DNA of 7,654 bases from Chloroflexota bacterium (GCA_030691665.1 JAUYDU010000130.1:1-7654), one strand, 5' to 3'; counted from the first letter of the stretch, positions 1-6,021 are shown. Notes: a model not told the origin generated them from the sequence alone. Made by a program: numbers and translations.

Positions 1-824
1 TGGAGGTCCACCGCCCGCGCCAGCACCACCCTCTCCAGGTCCCGCCCCTTACGGATCAGGTCGGCTACCGAGTCCCGGTGGGTCACCCGCACCACGTCCT
101 GCTCGATGATCGGCCCCTGATCCAGCTCCGGGGTCGCGTAGTGGGCCGTCGCGCCGATGATCTTCACCCCTCGCTCGTACGCCTGGTGGTAGGGCCGGGC
201 GCCGGCGAAGGCCGGCAGGAAGGAGTGGTGGATGTTGATGATCCGGTTCGGGTAGCGCCCGATCAACTCCTCCCCCAGGATCTGCATGTACCGGGCCAGG
301 ACCACCAGGTCGATCCGCTGCTCCTCCAGCTCCTCCAGGATGCGCTTCTCCTGGGCCGCCTTGGTCTCCGGCGTGATGGGGAAGCAGTGGTACTCCAGGC
401 CGAAACCCTCGGCGATAGGCTGAAGGTCGGGGTGGTTGCTGATGACCAGGGGGATCTCCGCCCGCAACTCTCCCATGCGCCAGCGGGCCAGCAGGTCGTA
501 CAGGCAGTGCTCCAGCTTCGAGACGAAGATGACGATGCGTGGCACGTAGTCCGAGAAGTGAAGGCTCCAGGTCATCCCAAACCGCTGAGCGATGGGCCGG
601 AACGCCTCGGCGATCCCGTCGCGGGGGATGGCGAAGTCGGCCAGCTCCCACTCCACCCGTTGCAGGAAGATCCCCTCTTCCTGATCCGTGTGCTGGTCGG
701 CGTGGACGATGTTGCCGTTGTTGCGGTAGATGAAATCGGCGACCGCCGCCACCAGGCCCTTCTGGTCCTGGCAGGACAGGAGCAGAACCGCCGTCACGTC
801 TTTGTCATTCATGTCGTCTAGCAT
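1..824 (-). CDS. purU: Formyltetrahydrofolate deformylase, 3' end cut by window edge
   Basis: PurU hydrolyses 10-formyltetrahydrofolate to tetrahydrofolate and formate in the cytoplasm, balancing one-carbon units and supplying formate for purine synthesis. The frame from ATG 824 stays open to the left edge for 274 codons. Residues about 10-85 form an N-terminal ACT-type domain (SCQDQKGLVAAVADFIY). Residues about 95-274 form the formyltransferase-fold hydrolase domain, with NIHHSFLPAF at 197-206 and ELDQGPIIEQD at 233-243. These supply the expected catalytic Asn197, His199 and Asp235. PurU proteins are usually about 280-290 residues, so only a short C-terminal tail should be missing. ATG 824 is chosen because a perfect extended -10 ends 6 nt before it. 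An in-frame ATG at 812 is the alternative, but neither has a clear Shine-Dalgarno. It is divergent from cimA. Family assignment is very secure; the exact start is less so. Confidence 0.95.
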   Translation of the reverse strand, partial: MLDDMNDKDVTAVLLLSCQDQKGLVAAVADFIYRNNGNIVHADQHTDQEEGIFLQRVEWELADFAIPRDGIAEAFRPIAQRFGMTWSLHFSDYVPRIVIFVSKLEHCLYDLLARWRMGELRAEIPLVISNHPDLQPIAEGFGLEYHCFPITPETKAAQEKRILEELEEQRIDLVVLARYMQILGEELIGRYPNRIINIHHSFLPAFAGARPYHQAYERGVKIIGATAHYATPELDQGPIIEQDVVRVTHRDSVADLIRKGRDLERVVLARAVDL

Positions 825-830
825 GAGGCA

Positions 831-839
831 ATTATACCA
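831..839 (-). promoter_or_regulatory. Extended -10 promoter of purU, probably leaderless
   Basis: On the minus strand the sequence reads TGG-TATAAT, a perfect extended -10 (TGn plus consensus hexamer). The last T of the hexamer is 6 nt before the A of ATG 824. A start point at the usual distance would fall on or beside that ATG, giving a leaderless mRNA. No good -35 hexamer lies 16-18 bp upstream; that stretch is C-rich on the minus strand. This fits extended -10 promoters, which often do without a -35. The call is inference from sequence alone. Confidence 0.7.
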
Positions 840-883
840 GTAGCGTTGGGGGCTGGGGGTGGCCTTCCGACGGACTGGTTAGC

Positions 884-1047
884 CGATGTAGCGGAGCCCT
901 TATGGTCTCAGAGAAAATAAAAACACCCCTGAGGGTTGAAACCCTCAGCTTTGAGGAAGCTGCGGGATTCATCCCGCAGAGGTGAATGTAAATGGTTGAT
1001 CACCTTCAGAGCTCCAATGTGGAAGGCTGAATCCTTCCGCTACATCG
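884..1047. repeat. 164-bp hairpin-rich element with 12-bp terminal inverted repeats
   Basis: CGATGTAGCGGA at 884-895 is the exact reverse complement of TCCGCTACATCG at 1036-1047. Inside are consecutive hairpins. One at 929-948 has an 8-bp stem and a TGAA loop. One at 960-979 has an 8-bp stem and a TTCA loop. A looser pair is AGGTGA at 980-985 with TCACCT at 1000-1005. Another is GGAAGG at 1021-1026 with CCTTCC at 1033-1038. There is no ORF and no obvious target-site duplication. The layout resembles a MITE-like or REP-like mobile palindromic element, or a cassette of several repeat units. It fills most of the purU-cimA gap, and its right end lies where a cimA -35 would fall. Confidence 0.7.
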
Positions 1048-1055
1048 CGCCTTTC

Positions 1056-1064
1056 TGCTAAACT
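1056..1064 (+). promoter_or_regulatory. Extended -10 promoter of cimA, leader of about 0-5 nt
   Basis: TGC-TAAACT at 1056-1064 matches TGn plus a TAnnnT hexamer (four of six consensus bases). Nine bases separate it from ATG 1074, so transcription would begin about 2-4 nt before the start codon. There is no Shine-Dalgarno between promoter and ATG. A -35 at normal spacing would fall at about 1036-1041, inside the right terminal repeat of the hairpin element, and is a poor match to consensus. The same arrangement upstream of purU supports the reading. Confidence 0.55.
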
Positions 1065-1073
1065 AGCCTCACC

Positions 1074-2669
1074 ATGAGCGCACCTGTTGAGCTATACGAC
1101 ACCACCCTCCGCGACGGCACCCAGATGGAGGGCATCTCCCTGTCCGCCGAGGACAAGCTGAAGATCGCCCGCAAGCTGGACGAGCTGGGCGTCCACTACA
1201 TCGAAGGAGGCTGGCCCGGCTCCAACCCCAAGGACGCCGAGTTCTTCGTGCGCGCCCAGTCGCTCAACCTCTCCCACGCCCGACTCGCCGCCTTCGGCTC
1301 CACCCGCCGCGCTGGCGGCCACGCCGAGGGCGACCCCAACATCCGCGCCCTCATCGACGCCCGCACGCCGGTGGTCACCCTCGTCGGCAAGGCCAGCGAC
1401 ATGCAGGTGCTCCAGGTCCTCAAGACCAGCCTGGAAGAGAACCTGGAGATGCTCTCGGAGTCCATCCGCTACCTCAAGTCCCACGGCCTCACCGTCTACT
1501 GGGACGCCGAGCACTTCTTCGATGGCTTCTACTCCGACCCCCGCTACACCATTCAGTGTCTGCGCTCGGCCGCCGACGCCGGCGTCGACTGCATCATCAT
1601 GTGCGACACCAACGGCGGCACCATCACCTCCCGCCTGGCCGAACCCATCAAGGCCGCCCAGGAAGCGGTCAGTGTCCCCCTGGGCATCCACGCTCACAAC
1701 GCCACTGGCCTGGCCGTGGCCAACAGCCTGGCCGCCGTCGACCTGGGGGTGAGCCAGGTGCAGGGCTGCATCAACGGCTACGGCGACGGCTGCGGCAACG
1801 CCGACATGATCGCCGTCGTCGCCAACCTCAAGATCAAGATGGGCATCGACTGCGTCAGCGACGAGCAGCTTGGCAGGCTCACCGAGATCTCCCGCTACGT
1901 CAGCGAGATCGCTAATCTCCCACCCAGCCCTCGCCAGCCCTACGTCGGCCCGGCCGCCTTCGCCCACAAGGCCGGCCTGCACGTGGACGCCATCCTCAAG
2001 CACGAACAGTCGTACCAGCACATCGACCCAGCCGTTGTCGGCAACGACCGCCGCATCCTGGTGTCCGAGCTGGCGGGCCGCCGCAACATCCAGGCCAAGA
2101 TGAAGGAGCAGGGCATCGACATCCCCCTGAACGACCAGGACCTGCGCCGCCTGGTGGACACGGTCAAGCTGATGGAGAGCCGCGGCTACCAGTACGAGGG
2201 CGCGGAGGCCTCCTTCGAGCTGATGGTGCGCCGCAGCCAGCCCGGCTACCAGCCCCCCTTCGAGCTAGACGACTTCATGGTGGTGGAGCGCCGCCATCCC
2301 CAGCTACGGGGCGGCGAGGAGGAACGGGACATCCTCTCCGAGGCGATGGTGAAGGTGCGGGTCGGCGACGAGGTGATCCACACCGCTGCCGAAGGCAACG
2401 GCCCGGTCAACGCCCTGGACGGGGCCGTACGCAAGGCCCTCATCCAGTTCTACCCCACCCTGGAGGCGATAAAGCTGGTGGACTACAAGGTGCGCATCAT
2501 CGACACCGCCGCCGGCACCGCCGCCTGCGTGCGCGTCCTCATCGAGTCCACCGACGGCGAGCGCCACTGGACCACCGTGGGCAGCTCCACCGACATCATC
2601 GAGGCCTCCTGGCTAGCCCTGGCCGACAGCCTGGAGTGGTGGCTGGTCAAGCGAGAGGCCGCCGCCTGA
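1074..2669 (+). CDS. cimA: (R)-citramalate synthase
   Basis: CimA condenses pyruvate with acetyl-CoA to (R)-citramalate, the threonine-independent entry to 2-oxobutyrate and isoleucine. At 531 residues it has the usual family length. Residues about 5-280 are the HMGL-like TIM barrel. YDTTLRDGTQ at 8-17 carries Arg13 and metal ligand Asp14, GIHAHNATGLA at 204-214 carries metal ligands His206 and His208, and Asn242 lies in CGNAD. Residues about 390-525 form the LeuA-type dimerisation and regulatory domain, ending in the characteristic VGSSTDIIEASWLALADS. The YDTTLRDGTQ start, the EGGWPGSNPKD segment and the C-terminus point to the long CimA type rather than 2-isopropylmalate synthase. Two departures from the usual motifs are HNA where relatives often have HND, and GYGDGCGN where GYGERCGN is common; recognised metal ligands remain. 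Isoleucine feedback through the C-terminal domain is known for the family but not visible here. Confidence 0.93.
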   Translation: MSAPVELYDTTLRDGTQMEGISLSAEDKLKIARKLDELGVHYIEGGWPGSNPKDAEFFVRAQSLNLSHARLAAFGSTRRAGGHAEGDPNIRALIDARTPVVTLVGKASDMQVLQVLKTSLEENLEMLSESIRYLKSHGLTVYWDAEHFFDGFYSDPRYTIQCLRSAADAGVDCIIMCDTNGGTITSRLAEPIKAAQEAVSVPLGIHAHNATGLAVANSLAAVDLGVSQVQGCINGYGDGCGNADMIAVVANLKIKMGIDCVSDEQLGRLTEISRYVSEIANLPPSPRQPYVGPAAFAHKAGLHVDAILKHEQSYQHIDPAVVGNDRRILVSELAGRRNIQAKMKEQGIDIPLNDQDLRRLVDTVKLMESRGYQYEGAEASFELMVRRSQPGYQPPFELDDFMVVERRHPQLRGGEEERDILSEAMVKVRVGDEVIHTAAEGNGPVNALDGAVRKALIQFYPTLEAIKLVDYKVRIIDTAAGTAACVRVLIESTDGERHWTTVGSSTDIIEASWLALADSLEWWLVKREAAA

Positions 2670-2724
2670 GGCAGAGGCCGGGCTGTACCCGGTTCGCGGC
2701 TGGCAGCCGGAGATTTCTGCCCTC

Positions 2725-2770
2725 AGTAGCGCAGGGCCCCAGCCCTGAGTAGCGCAGGGCCCCAGCCCTG
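2725..2770. repeat. Perfect 23-bp tandem duplication, each copy a hairpin
   Basis: Copies at 2725-2747 and 2748-2770 are identical. Each starts AGTAGCG and contains the hairpin CAGGGC-CCCA-GCCCTG (2732-2747 in copy 1). In addition, GGCCCCAGCC, present in both copies (2735-2744 and 2758-2767), is perfectly complementary to GGCTGGGGCC at 2796-2805. The copies can therefore fold locally or pair with the downstream segment. The AGTAGCG lead-in resembles the GTAGC flanks of hairpins elsewhere in the window. Confidence 0.85.
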
Positions 2771-2909
2771 CGCGCAGGTTCCGCGAAGCGGCCACGGCTG
2801 GGGCCATGACCTACGGGCAGGAACCACCCCCGCTCAAAGACGCAGCGACGCATTGAGTGTTGGATGTCGCCCCGTTCACCGGGCGGTCGTGAGAAACGCC
2901 CCCGCCTGA

Positions 2910-2926
2910 GCCCGCCAGAGGCGGGC
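2910..2926. repeat. CCGCC-AGA-GGCGG hairpin
   Basis: A 7-bp perfect stem, GCCCGCC with GGCGGGC, closes an AGA triloop. The same core recurs at 2969-2985 inside a longer stem, and with a TTA loop at 3500-3514. There is no T-run on either side. Confidence 0.75.
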
Positions 2927-2954
2927 CGAAGGGACGGAGCCAAGCCTCCAGGAA

Positions 2955-3006
2955 AAGGCTGGGTGCCGGCCCGCCAGAGGCGGGCCGGCACCCGGGGAGG
3001 AGCCTT
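2955..3006. repeat. Perfect 15-bp hairpin with AGA loop inside a 6-bp outer stem
   Basis: The arms at 2961-2975 and 2979-2993 are perfectly complementary over 15 bp around AGA. The stem is almost pure G and C. Outside it, AAGGCT at 2955-2960 is complementary to AGCCTT at 3001-3006. It could form a very stable hairpin in RNA or a cruciform in DNA. No T-run follows, so it does not look like an ordinary intrinsic terminator. Confidence 0.85.
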
Positions 3007-3012
3007 CAGAAA

Positions 3013-3028
3013 CCTGCCTGTCGGCAGG
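3013..3028. repeat. CCTGCC-TGTC-GGCAGG hairpin
   Basis: A 6-bp perfect stem with a TGTC loop sits 7 nt after the outer arm of the 15-bp hairpin. It belongs to the same run of palindromes and has no adjoining T-run. Confidence 0.6.
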
Positions 3029-3196
3029 CGGGACTCTCAGTACTCCATCGGCTCATGGTCGCCACCTTCCCTCAGGCACGCTCCAGCCAGGAGGTACAGT
3101 CTCCAATTCCTATAACGCTGCCAGGACGAAGGCGATTCGGGTCGAGGGCCGCCGGGGAAAATTTCGCCTACTTGCTGATAATGGCCGTCTTGTGGG

Positions 3197-3225
3197 TTGC
3201 CAGGGCGGTAGAGCTTTGCTATACT
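3197..3225 (+). promoter_or_regulatory. Sigma70-type promoter for the zinc-ribbon gene
   Basis: TTGCCA at 3197-3202 and TATACT at 3220-3225 are separated by the ideal 17 bp. TGC just before the -10 adds an extended -10. Each hexamer matches consensus at four or five of six positions. Transcription should start near 3232, giving a leader of about 25 nt before GTG 3258. This is the best-formed promoter in the window and argues that the small downstream ORF is a real gene. Confidence 0.75.
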
Positions 3226-3246
3226 CCTGACGATTACGTTTGGTTG

Positions 3247-3251
3247 GGAGG
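3247..3251 (+). promoter_or_regulatory. Ribosome binding site that decides the zinc-ribbon start
   Basis: GGAGG, within GGGAGGG at 3246-3252, sits 6 nt before GTG 3258. An upstream in-frame TTG at 3240 would place this site inside the coding region. The later GTGs at 3264 and 3267 are too far away. GTG 3258 is therefore preferred. Confidence 0.75.
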
Positions 3252-3257
3252 GCTCTC

Positions 3258-3473
3258 GTGGTAGTGGTGAACAGTTTCCCCAAGTGTCAGAAGTGCCAGA
3301 CCGGTGACCTGGTTCCCCTATCCGATTTCGGGAGCCAGGGGGCGGCCATCCATTTCAAGGCCTGGGCCTGCACGAACCCCATCTGCGGGTTCAACATCAA
3401 GATCCGGAATGGCGACCTGTATATCGACGAGCCCATCAGCGACGGGGCTCTTCATACCCCCCGCGTGCGCTAG
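3258..3473 (+). CDS. Small zinc-ribbon protein of unknown function, 71 aa
   Basis: I do not recognise a named family. The product has two cysteine pairs: PKCQKC (Cys10, Cys13) and WACTNPICGF (Cys38, Cys43). They are 24 residues apart, as in a compact zinc ribbon. The second pair is followed by a short beta-like stretch, FNIKIRNGDLYI. No signal peptide, membrane segment or catalytic motif is visible, so a cytoplasmic nucleic-acid-binding or protein-binding role is possible but unproven. GTG 3258 is chosen because of the Shine-Dalgarno 6 nt upstream. Promoter, ribosome site, conserved-looking cysteines and downstream terminator together make it a credible single-gene unit. It converges on the minus-strand sugar cluster and shares no obvious pathway with it. 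The length and spacing also fit the numerous short zinc-ribbon proteins found in bacterial genomes. Confidence 0.75.
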   Translation: MVVVNSFPKCQKCQTGDLVPLSDFGSQGAAIHFKAWACTNPICGFNIKIRNGDLYIDEPISDGALHTPRVR

Positions 3474-3492
3474 CCCCCGGTATCAACTCCCC

Positions 3493-3524
3493 TGCCAGCC
3501 CCGCCTTAGGCGGGCCCGCTGGCA
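3493..3524. repeat. Nested palindrome after the zinc-ribbon gene
   Basis: Outer arms TGCCAGC (3493-3499) and GCTGGCA (3518-3524) enclose an inner hairpin, CCCGCC-TTA-GGCGGG (3500-3514), plus an unpaired CCC. The inner core is the CCGCC-NNN-GGCGG type seen at 2910 and 2969 and, in variant form, near 6045 and 6198. It lies between two convergent genes. Confidence 0.75.
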
Positions 3525-3540
3525 CCCCCCAATAGACGCG

Positions 3541-3574
3541 GGAAGGCCTGGAAGGGCCTTCCTCTTCCCTTTTT
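3541..3574 (+). terminator. Probable intrinsic terminator of the zinc-ribbon gene
   Basis: GGAAGGCC (3541-3548) pairs perfectly with GGCCTTCC (3555-3562) around a TGGAAG loop. A pyrimidine tract with a TTTTT run at 3570-3574 follows. The T-run starts 7 nt after the stem rather than directly, so it is not a textbook case. Nothing T-rich follows in the minus direction, so it is assigned to the plus-strand gene. Confidence 0.55.
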
Positions 3575-3578
3575 CCCG

Positions 3579-4865
3579 CTAACGGCCGATGCCCAGGTAC
3601 TTCATGCCGCAGGCCTCCACCGCCTGCCGGGAAAGGACGTTCCGTCCGTCCAGCACCGCCCGGCAGCCCTGGAAGGCGCTCAGGTCTAGGCCGCGGTACT
3701 CATCGTGGTAGGCCTGGACGACGACAGCATCCACGGCGGGCGGAGGCTCCAGGGAAGCGGGCCTGAGCCCCAGCTCCTCTATCTCCTGAGGCGAGAAGAG
3801 GGGATCGTGCACGAGGACGGCGGCCCCGGCCTCGCTCAGGACGCGGCTTAGGAGGAGGGCCGAAGAGTAGGCCACCTCCTTCACGTTGGCTCGATAGGCC
3901 AGGCCGAGGATGAGTACCCTGCGGCCGCTCAGCCCCCCCAGGGCGGCGGCCAGTCGCTCCCCGGCGTACTGGGCCATGCCGTCGTTGATCTGGCGGGCCA
4001 GGGAGGTGAGGGGGGCCGGCCCCAGGCCGTCGATGAGGAAATAGGGGTTCACCGGCATACAGTGGCCGCCGACGCCCACCCCCGGCTGGTGGATGTGGCT
4101 GAAGGGCTGACTGTTGGCGGCGGCGATGGCCTCCCCCACGTCCACGCCGGCCTGAGCGGCCGTGCGGGCCAGCTCGTTGGCCAGGGCGATGTTGACGTCC
4201 CGGTAGACCGACTCGGCCAGCTTCACGAACTCCGCCGTCTCGGCATCGCGGACGGTGAAGATGGTGGCGTCCAGCGCCTGGCTGTAGAAGCGGGCGGCCG
4301 CCTGAGTGCTCTCCTCGTCGATGCCGCCGACCACCTTGGGGTAGGCGCGCAGGTCAGCGAAGATGCGGCCGGAGTAGACACGCTCGGGGCTGCAAGCGAG
4401 ACGGAAGTCGCGGCCCATGGTCAGGCCCGAGGCCTCCAGGCCCGTGCCGACGCGGCCGCGAGTGGTGCCGACAGGCACAGTGGACTCCACCAGCACCAGC
4501 GTATCCTTCTGGAGACCCCTGGCTATCGTCTCGGTCGCCGCGTCCAGGGCCGCCAGGTCGGGCACGTTGGCGGCCGTGAGGAGCACCGGCACGATGATCA
4601 CCACCGTGCGGGAGCCAGCAACGGCGGCGGCCGTATCGGTGGTGGCCCTCAGCAGCCCCTGGCCCACCGCTGCCGCCAGCCGCTCGTCCAGCCCCTCCTC
4701 GGCGGCGATGGGCGACTGGCCTCGGTTCACCGCCTCCACCACCTCGGCGCTGAGATCGCAGCCCACCACCTGAAGGCCGCGGGAGGCGTACTGCACGGCC
4801 AGGGGCAGGCCGATCTTGCCCAGGCCTACCACGCAGACCTGGCCCGATTGGTCGGGGCCTGTCAC
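3579..4865 (-). CDS. wbpA: UDP-N-acetylglucosamine 6-dehydrogenase (WbpA-like)
   Basis: This is a nucleotide-sugar dehydrogenase that oxidises C6 of a UDP-N-acetylhexosamine to the uronic acid with two NAD+. At 428 residues it is typical in length. A Rossmann motif is at 12-20 (VVGLGKIGL). The middle domain shows ACSPERVYSGR at 157-167 and EFVKLAESVYRDVNIALANE at 212-231, supplying the expected catalytic Lys215 and Asn225. GVGVGGHCMPVNPYF at 262-276 carries nucleophile Cys269. The C-terminal UDP-binding domain spans about 310-428. The GTG start overlaps the previous gene's TGA in GTGA at 4862-4865, and AGGAGG lies just upstream, so translation is probably coupled. The context favours UDP-GlcNAc as substrate and step 1 of the diacetamido-uronate pathway. 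A WecC-like UDP-ManNAc dehydrogenase or another UDP-hexose dehydrogenase cannot be excluded from motifs alone. Confidence 0.85.
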   Translation of the reverse strand: MTGPDQSGQVCVVGLGKIGLPLAVQYASRGLQVVGCDLSAEVVEAVNRGQSPIAAEEGLDERLAAAVGQGLLRATTDTAAAVAGSRTVVIIVPVLLTAANVPDLAALDAATETIARGLQKDTLVLVESTVPVGTTRGRVGTGLEASGLTMGRDFRLACSPERVYSGRIFADLRAYPKVVGGIDEESTQAAARFYSQALDATIFTVRDAETAEFVKLAESVYRDVNIALANELARTAAQAGVDVGEAIAAANSQPFSHIHQPGVGVGGHCMPVNPYFLIDGLGPAPLTSLARQINDGMAQYAGERLAAALGGLSGRRVLILGLAYRANVKEVAYSSALLLSRVLSEAGAAVLVHDPLFSPQEIEELGLRPASLEPPPAVDAVVVQAYHDEYRGLDLSAFQGCRAVLDGRNVLSRQAVEACGMKYLGIGR

Positions 4866-5914
4866 GCCCGCCCCTCCTGAGGCGCCGACGCCAGAGGGCT
4901 CAGCACGTCCAGGGCTACGCCCTGCCTGGCCGACTCCACCAACCTCTCCGCTATGTGCAGGGCAACGATGGCGTCGGCGCCGCTGACCGGCGTCTCAGCG
5001 TCCGCGCGGACGGCGGCCAGGAAAGCCTCCAGCTCCGCCCGCAACGGCTCCTTCTTCTCGATGGGGATGCTCTGGGGCGCTGCGCCGGAGGCCGTGGGGT
5101 CGGGCGGGAGCGCTGGCGGCCGGCCGACCCTTCGCTTCGCTCGAGGGCAAGACTGGTAGAAGGCCAGCTCCTGGCGGATATAGTCGACGCGAAACAGGCC
5201 CCTCTCCCCCAGCACTAGCAGCTCCCGCACCTTCTGCGGCGACAGCCAGTTGACGTCCAGAAAGCCGACGACGTCGTCTTCGAACCGCATCAGGCCCAGG
5301 AGAGCGTCCTCCCGATCGGTCTTGATCCCCGCCTGTACCTGGGCATAGACGCTCCTCACCTGCAAACGCAACAGGAAGCGCATGACGTCGATGTCGTGGG
5401 TGGCCAGATCGTGCACGACGCCCACGTCGCGGACGCGCTGGGCGAAGGGGCCGATGCGACGGGCCTGCACCTGGTACACCCGCCCCAGGGCACCCTCATC
5501 CAGGCGCTGGCCCAGGGCCGTCACGGCCGGATTGAAGCGCTCGATGTGCCCCACCATCACCTTCACCCCCGCCTCGCCGGCCGCTTCCAGAATGGCCAGT
5601 CCCTCCTCTACCGAGGGGGCGATGGGCTTCTCGACCAGGATGTGGACGCCGGCCTGGGCAGCGGCCAGCGCTACCTCCCGGTGCAGGCCGGTGGGGACCA
5701 CTATCGACACGGCATCTAGCCGCTCCCGCTCCAGCATCCGGCGGTAGTCCTGGTAGGTGGCGACAGAGTAGGCCTCCGCCGCCCGCCGCAAAGCTCCGGC
5801 GTCCACATCGGCGATGGCCGCCACCTGCACGTCGGCCATCTCGCTGTAGACGCGCAGGTGGTTGCGGCCCATCAAACCCAGGCCGACGACGCCTACCTTC
5901 AGAGAACGATTCAT
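4862..5914 (-). CDS. wbpB: Gfo/Idh/MocA dehydrogenase, probable UDP-sugar 3-dehydrogenase (WbpB-like)
   Basis: This is an NAD(P)-dependent oxidoreductase of 350 residues. The N-terminal Rossmann fold shows VGVVGLGLMGRNH at 7-19, and the family motif EKPIA is at 95-99. The C-terminal domain has VRDVGVVHDLATHDIDV at 161-177, holding the Asp and His residues typical of this active site. In the Wbp pathway the enzyme oxidises C3 of UDP-GlcNAcA to the 3-keto sugar used by the aminotransferase. Residues about 255-282 are a basic, proline-rich, low-complexity stretch partly encoded by a palindrome; it may be a surface-loop insertion. ATG 5914 is fixed by an in-frame TAG two codons upstream, yet no Shine-Dalgarno precedes it. 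The stop overlaps the next gene by 4 nt. Substrate is inferred from neighbours, since the family is broad. Confidence 0.82.
   Translation of the reverse strand: MNRSLKVGVVGLGLMGRNHLRVYSEMADVQVAAIADVDAGALRRAAEAYSVATYQDYRRMLERERLDAVSIVVPTGLHREVALAAAQAGVHILVEKPIAPSVEEGLAILEAAGEAGVKVMVGHIERFNPAVTALGQRLDEGALGRVYQVQARRIGPFAQRVRDVGVVHDLATHDIDVMRFLLRLQVRSVYAQVQAGIKTDREDALLGLMRFEDDVVGFLDVNWLSPQKVRELLVLGERGLFRVDYIRQELAFYQSCPRAKRRVGRPPALPPDPTASGAAPQSIPIEKKEPLRAELEAFLAAVRADAETPVSGADAIVALHIAERLVESARQGVALDVLSPLASAPQEGRA
5128..5147. repeat. Small palindrome inside the wbpB-like gene
   Basis: CCCT-t-CG and CGAGGG form a 6-bp stem with one bulged T and a CTTCGCT loop. It encodes residues about 256-263 (CPRAKRRV) of the dehydrogenase in frame. 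Similar CCCTTCG-type palindromes are, to my recollection, common as dispersed repeats in some high-GC genomes. The placement in a variable low-complexity segment suggests an in-frame insertion, but this is inference. Confidence 0.4.
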
Positions 5915-5946
5915 GTTCTATGTCCAGCACCGAGACCTGAAGGTCA

Positions 5947-5964
5947 TCGACAATTTGGTCGATC
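5947..5964. promoter_or_regulatory. Inverted repeat upstream of the wbpB-like gene
   Basis: ATCGAC and GTCGAT form a perfect 6-bp inverted repeat around AATTTG, centred about 41 bp upstream of the dehydrogenase ATG. Its size and position would suit a repressor operator, but no regulator or matched promoter is visible. Confidence 0.3.
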
Positions 5965-6021
5965 TCTGCGGGTTGATGGTCTTTGACTGAACAGTGCGAC
6001 AGTCCTGGTTGCCTTTTGCAG

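Larger units (their letters stand above)
2670..3196. other. Gene-free gap after cimA, dense in palindromes
   Basis: No reading frame here has a credible start, ribosome site or recognisable protein. Just after the cimA stop are two short hairpins, CCGGG/CCCGG at 2678-2692 and CGGCT/AGCCG at 2697-2709. Neither is followed by a T-run, so no canonical terminator is evident. A tandem 23-bp repeat and three CCGCC-core or related palindromes follow. From about 3030 to 3196 I see nothing definite, apart from an isolated TATAAC at 3111-3116 with no supporting -35. Confidence 0.6.

Noticed and set aside
78..821. Long open frame on the plus strand across purU
   Set aside because: It lies opposite the clearly real purU and has no family motifs. 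Long antisense frames are expected in GC-rich genes.
884..1047. Riboswitch or attenuator leader for cimA
   Set aside because: The likely cimA start point lies after this region, so it would not be in the cimA transcript. The terminal inverted repeats fit a repeat element better.
1092..2021. 309-codon minus-strand frame across cimA
   Set aside because: Antisense shadow of cimA; low-complexity Gly, Val, Asp and Ala content and no recognisable domain.
2725..3028. CRISPR array
   Set aside because: Only two adjacent 23-bp copies without spacers, and the other palindromes are unequal; no cas genes.
2864..3115. Plus-strand frame of 83 codons in the gap after cimA
   Set aside because: It is built from palindromic repeats, has no ribosome site and shows no protein-like motif.
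3111..3116. TATAAC as a -10 box
   Set aside because: No -35 at suitable spacing and no gene at the right distance; the 3197-3225 promoter explains the downstream gene.
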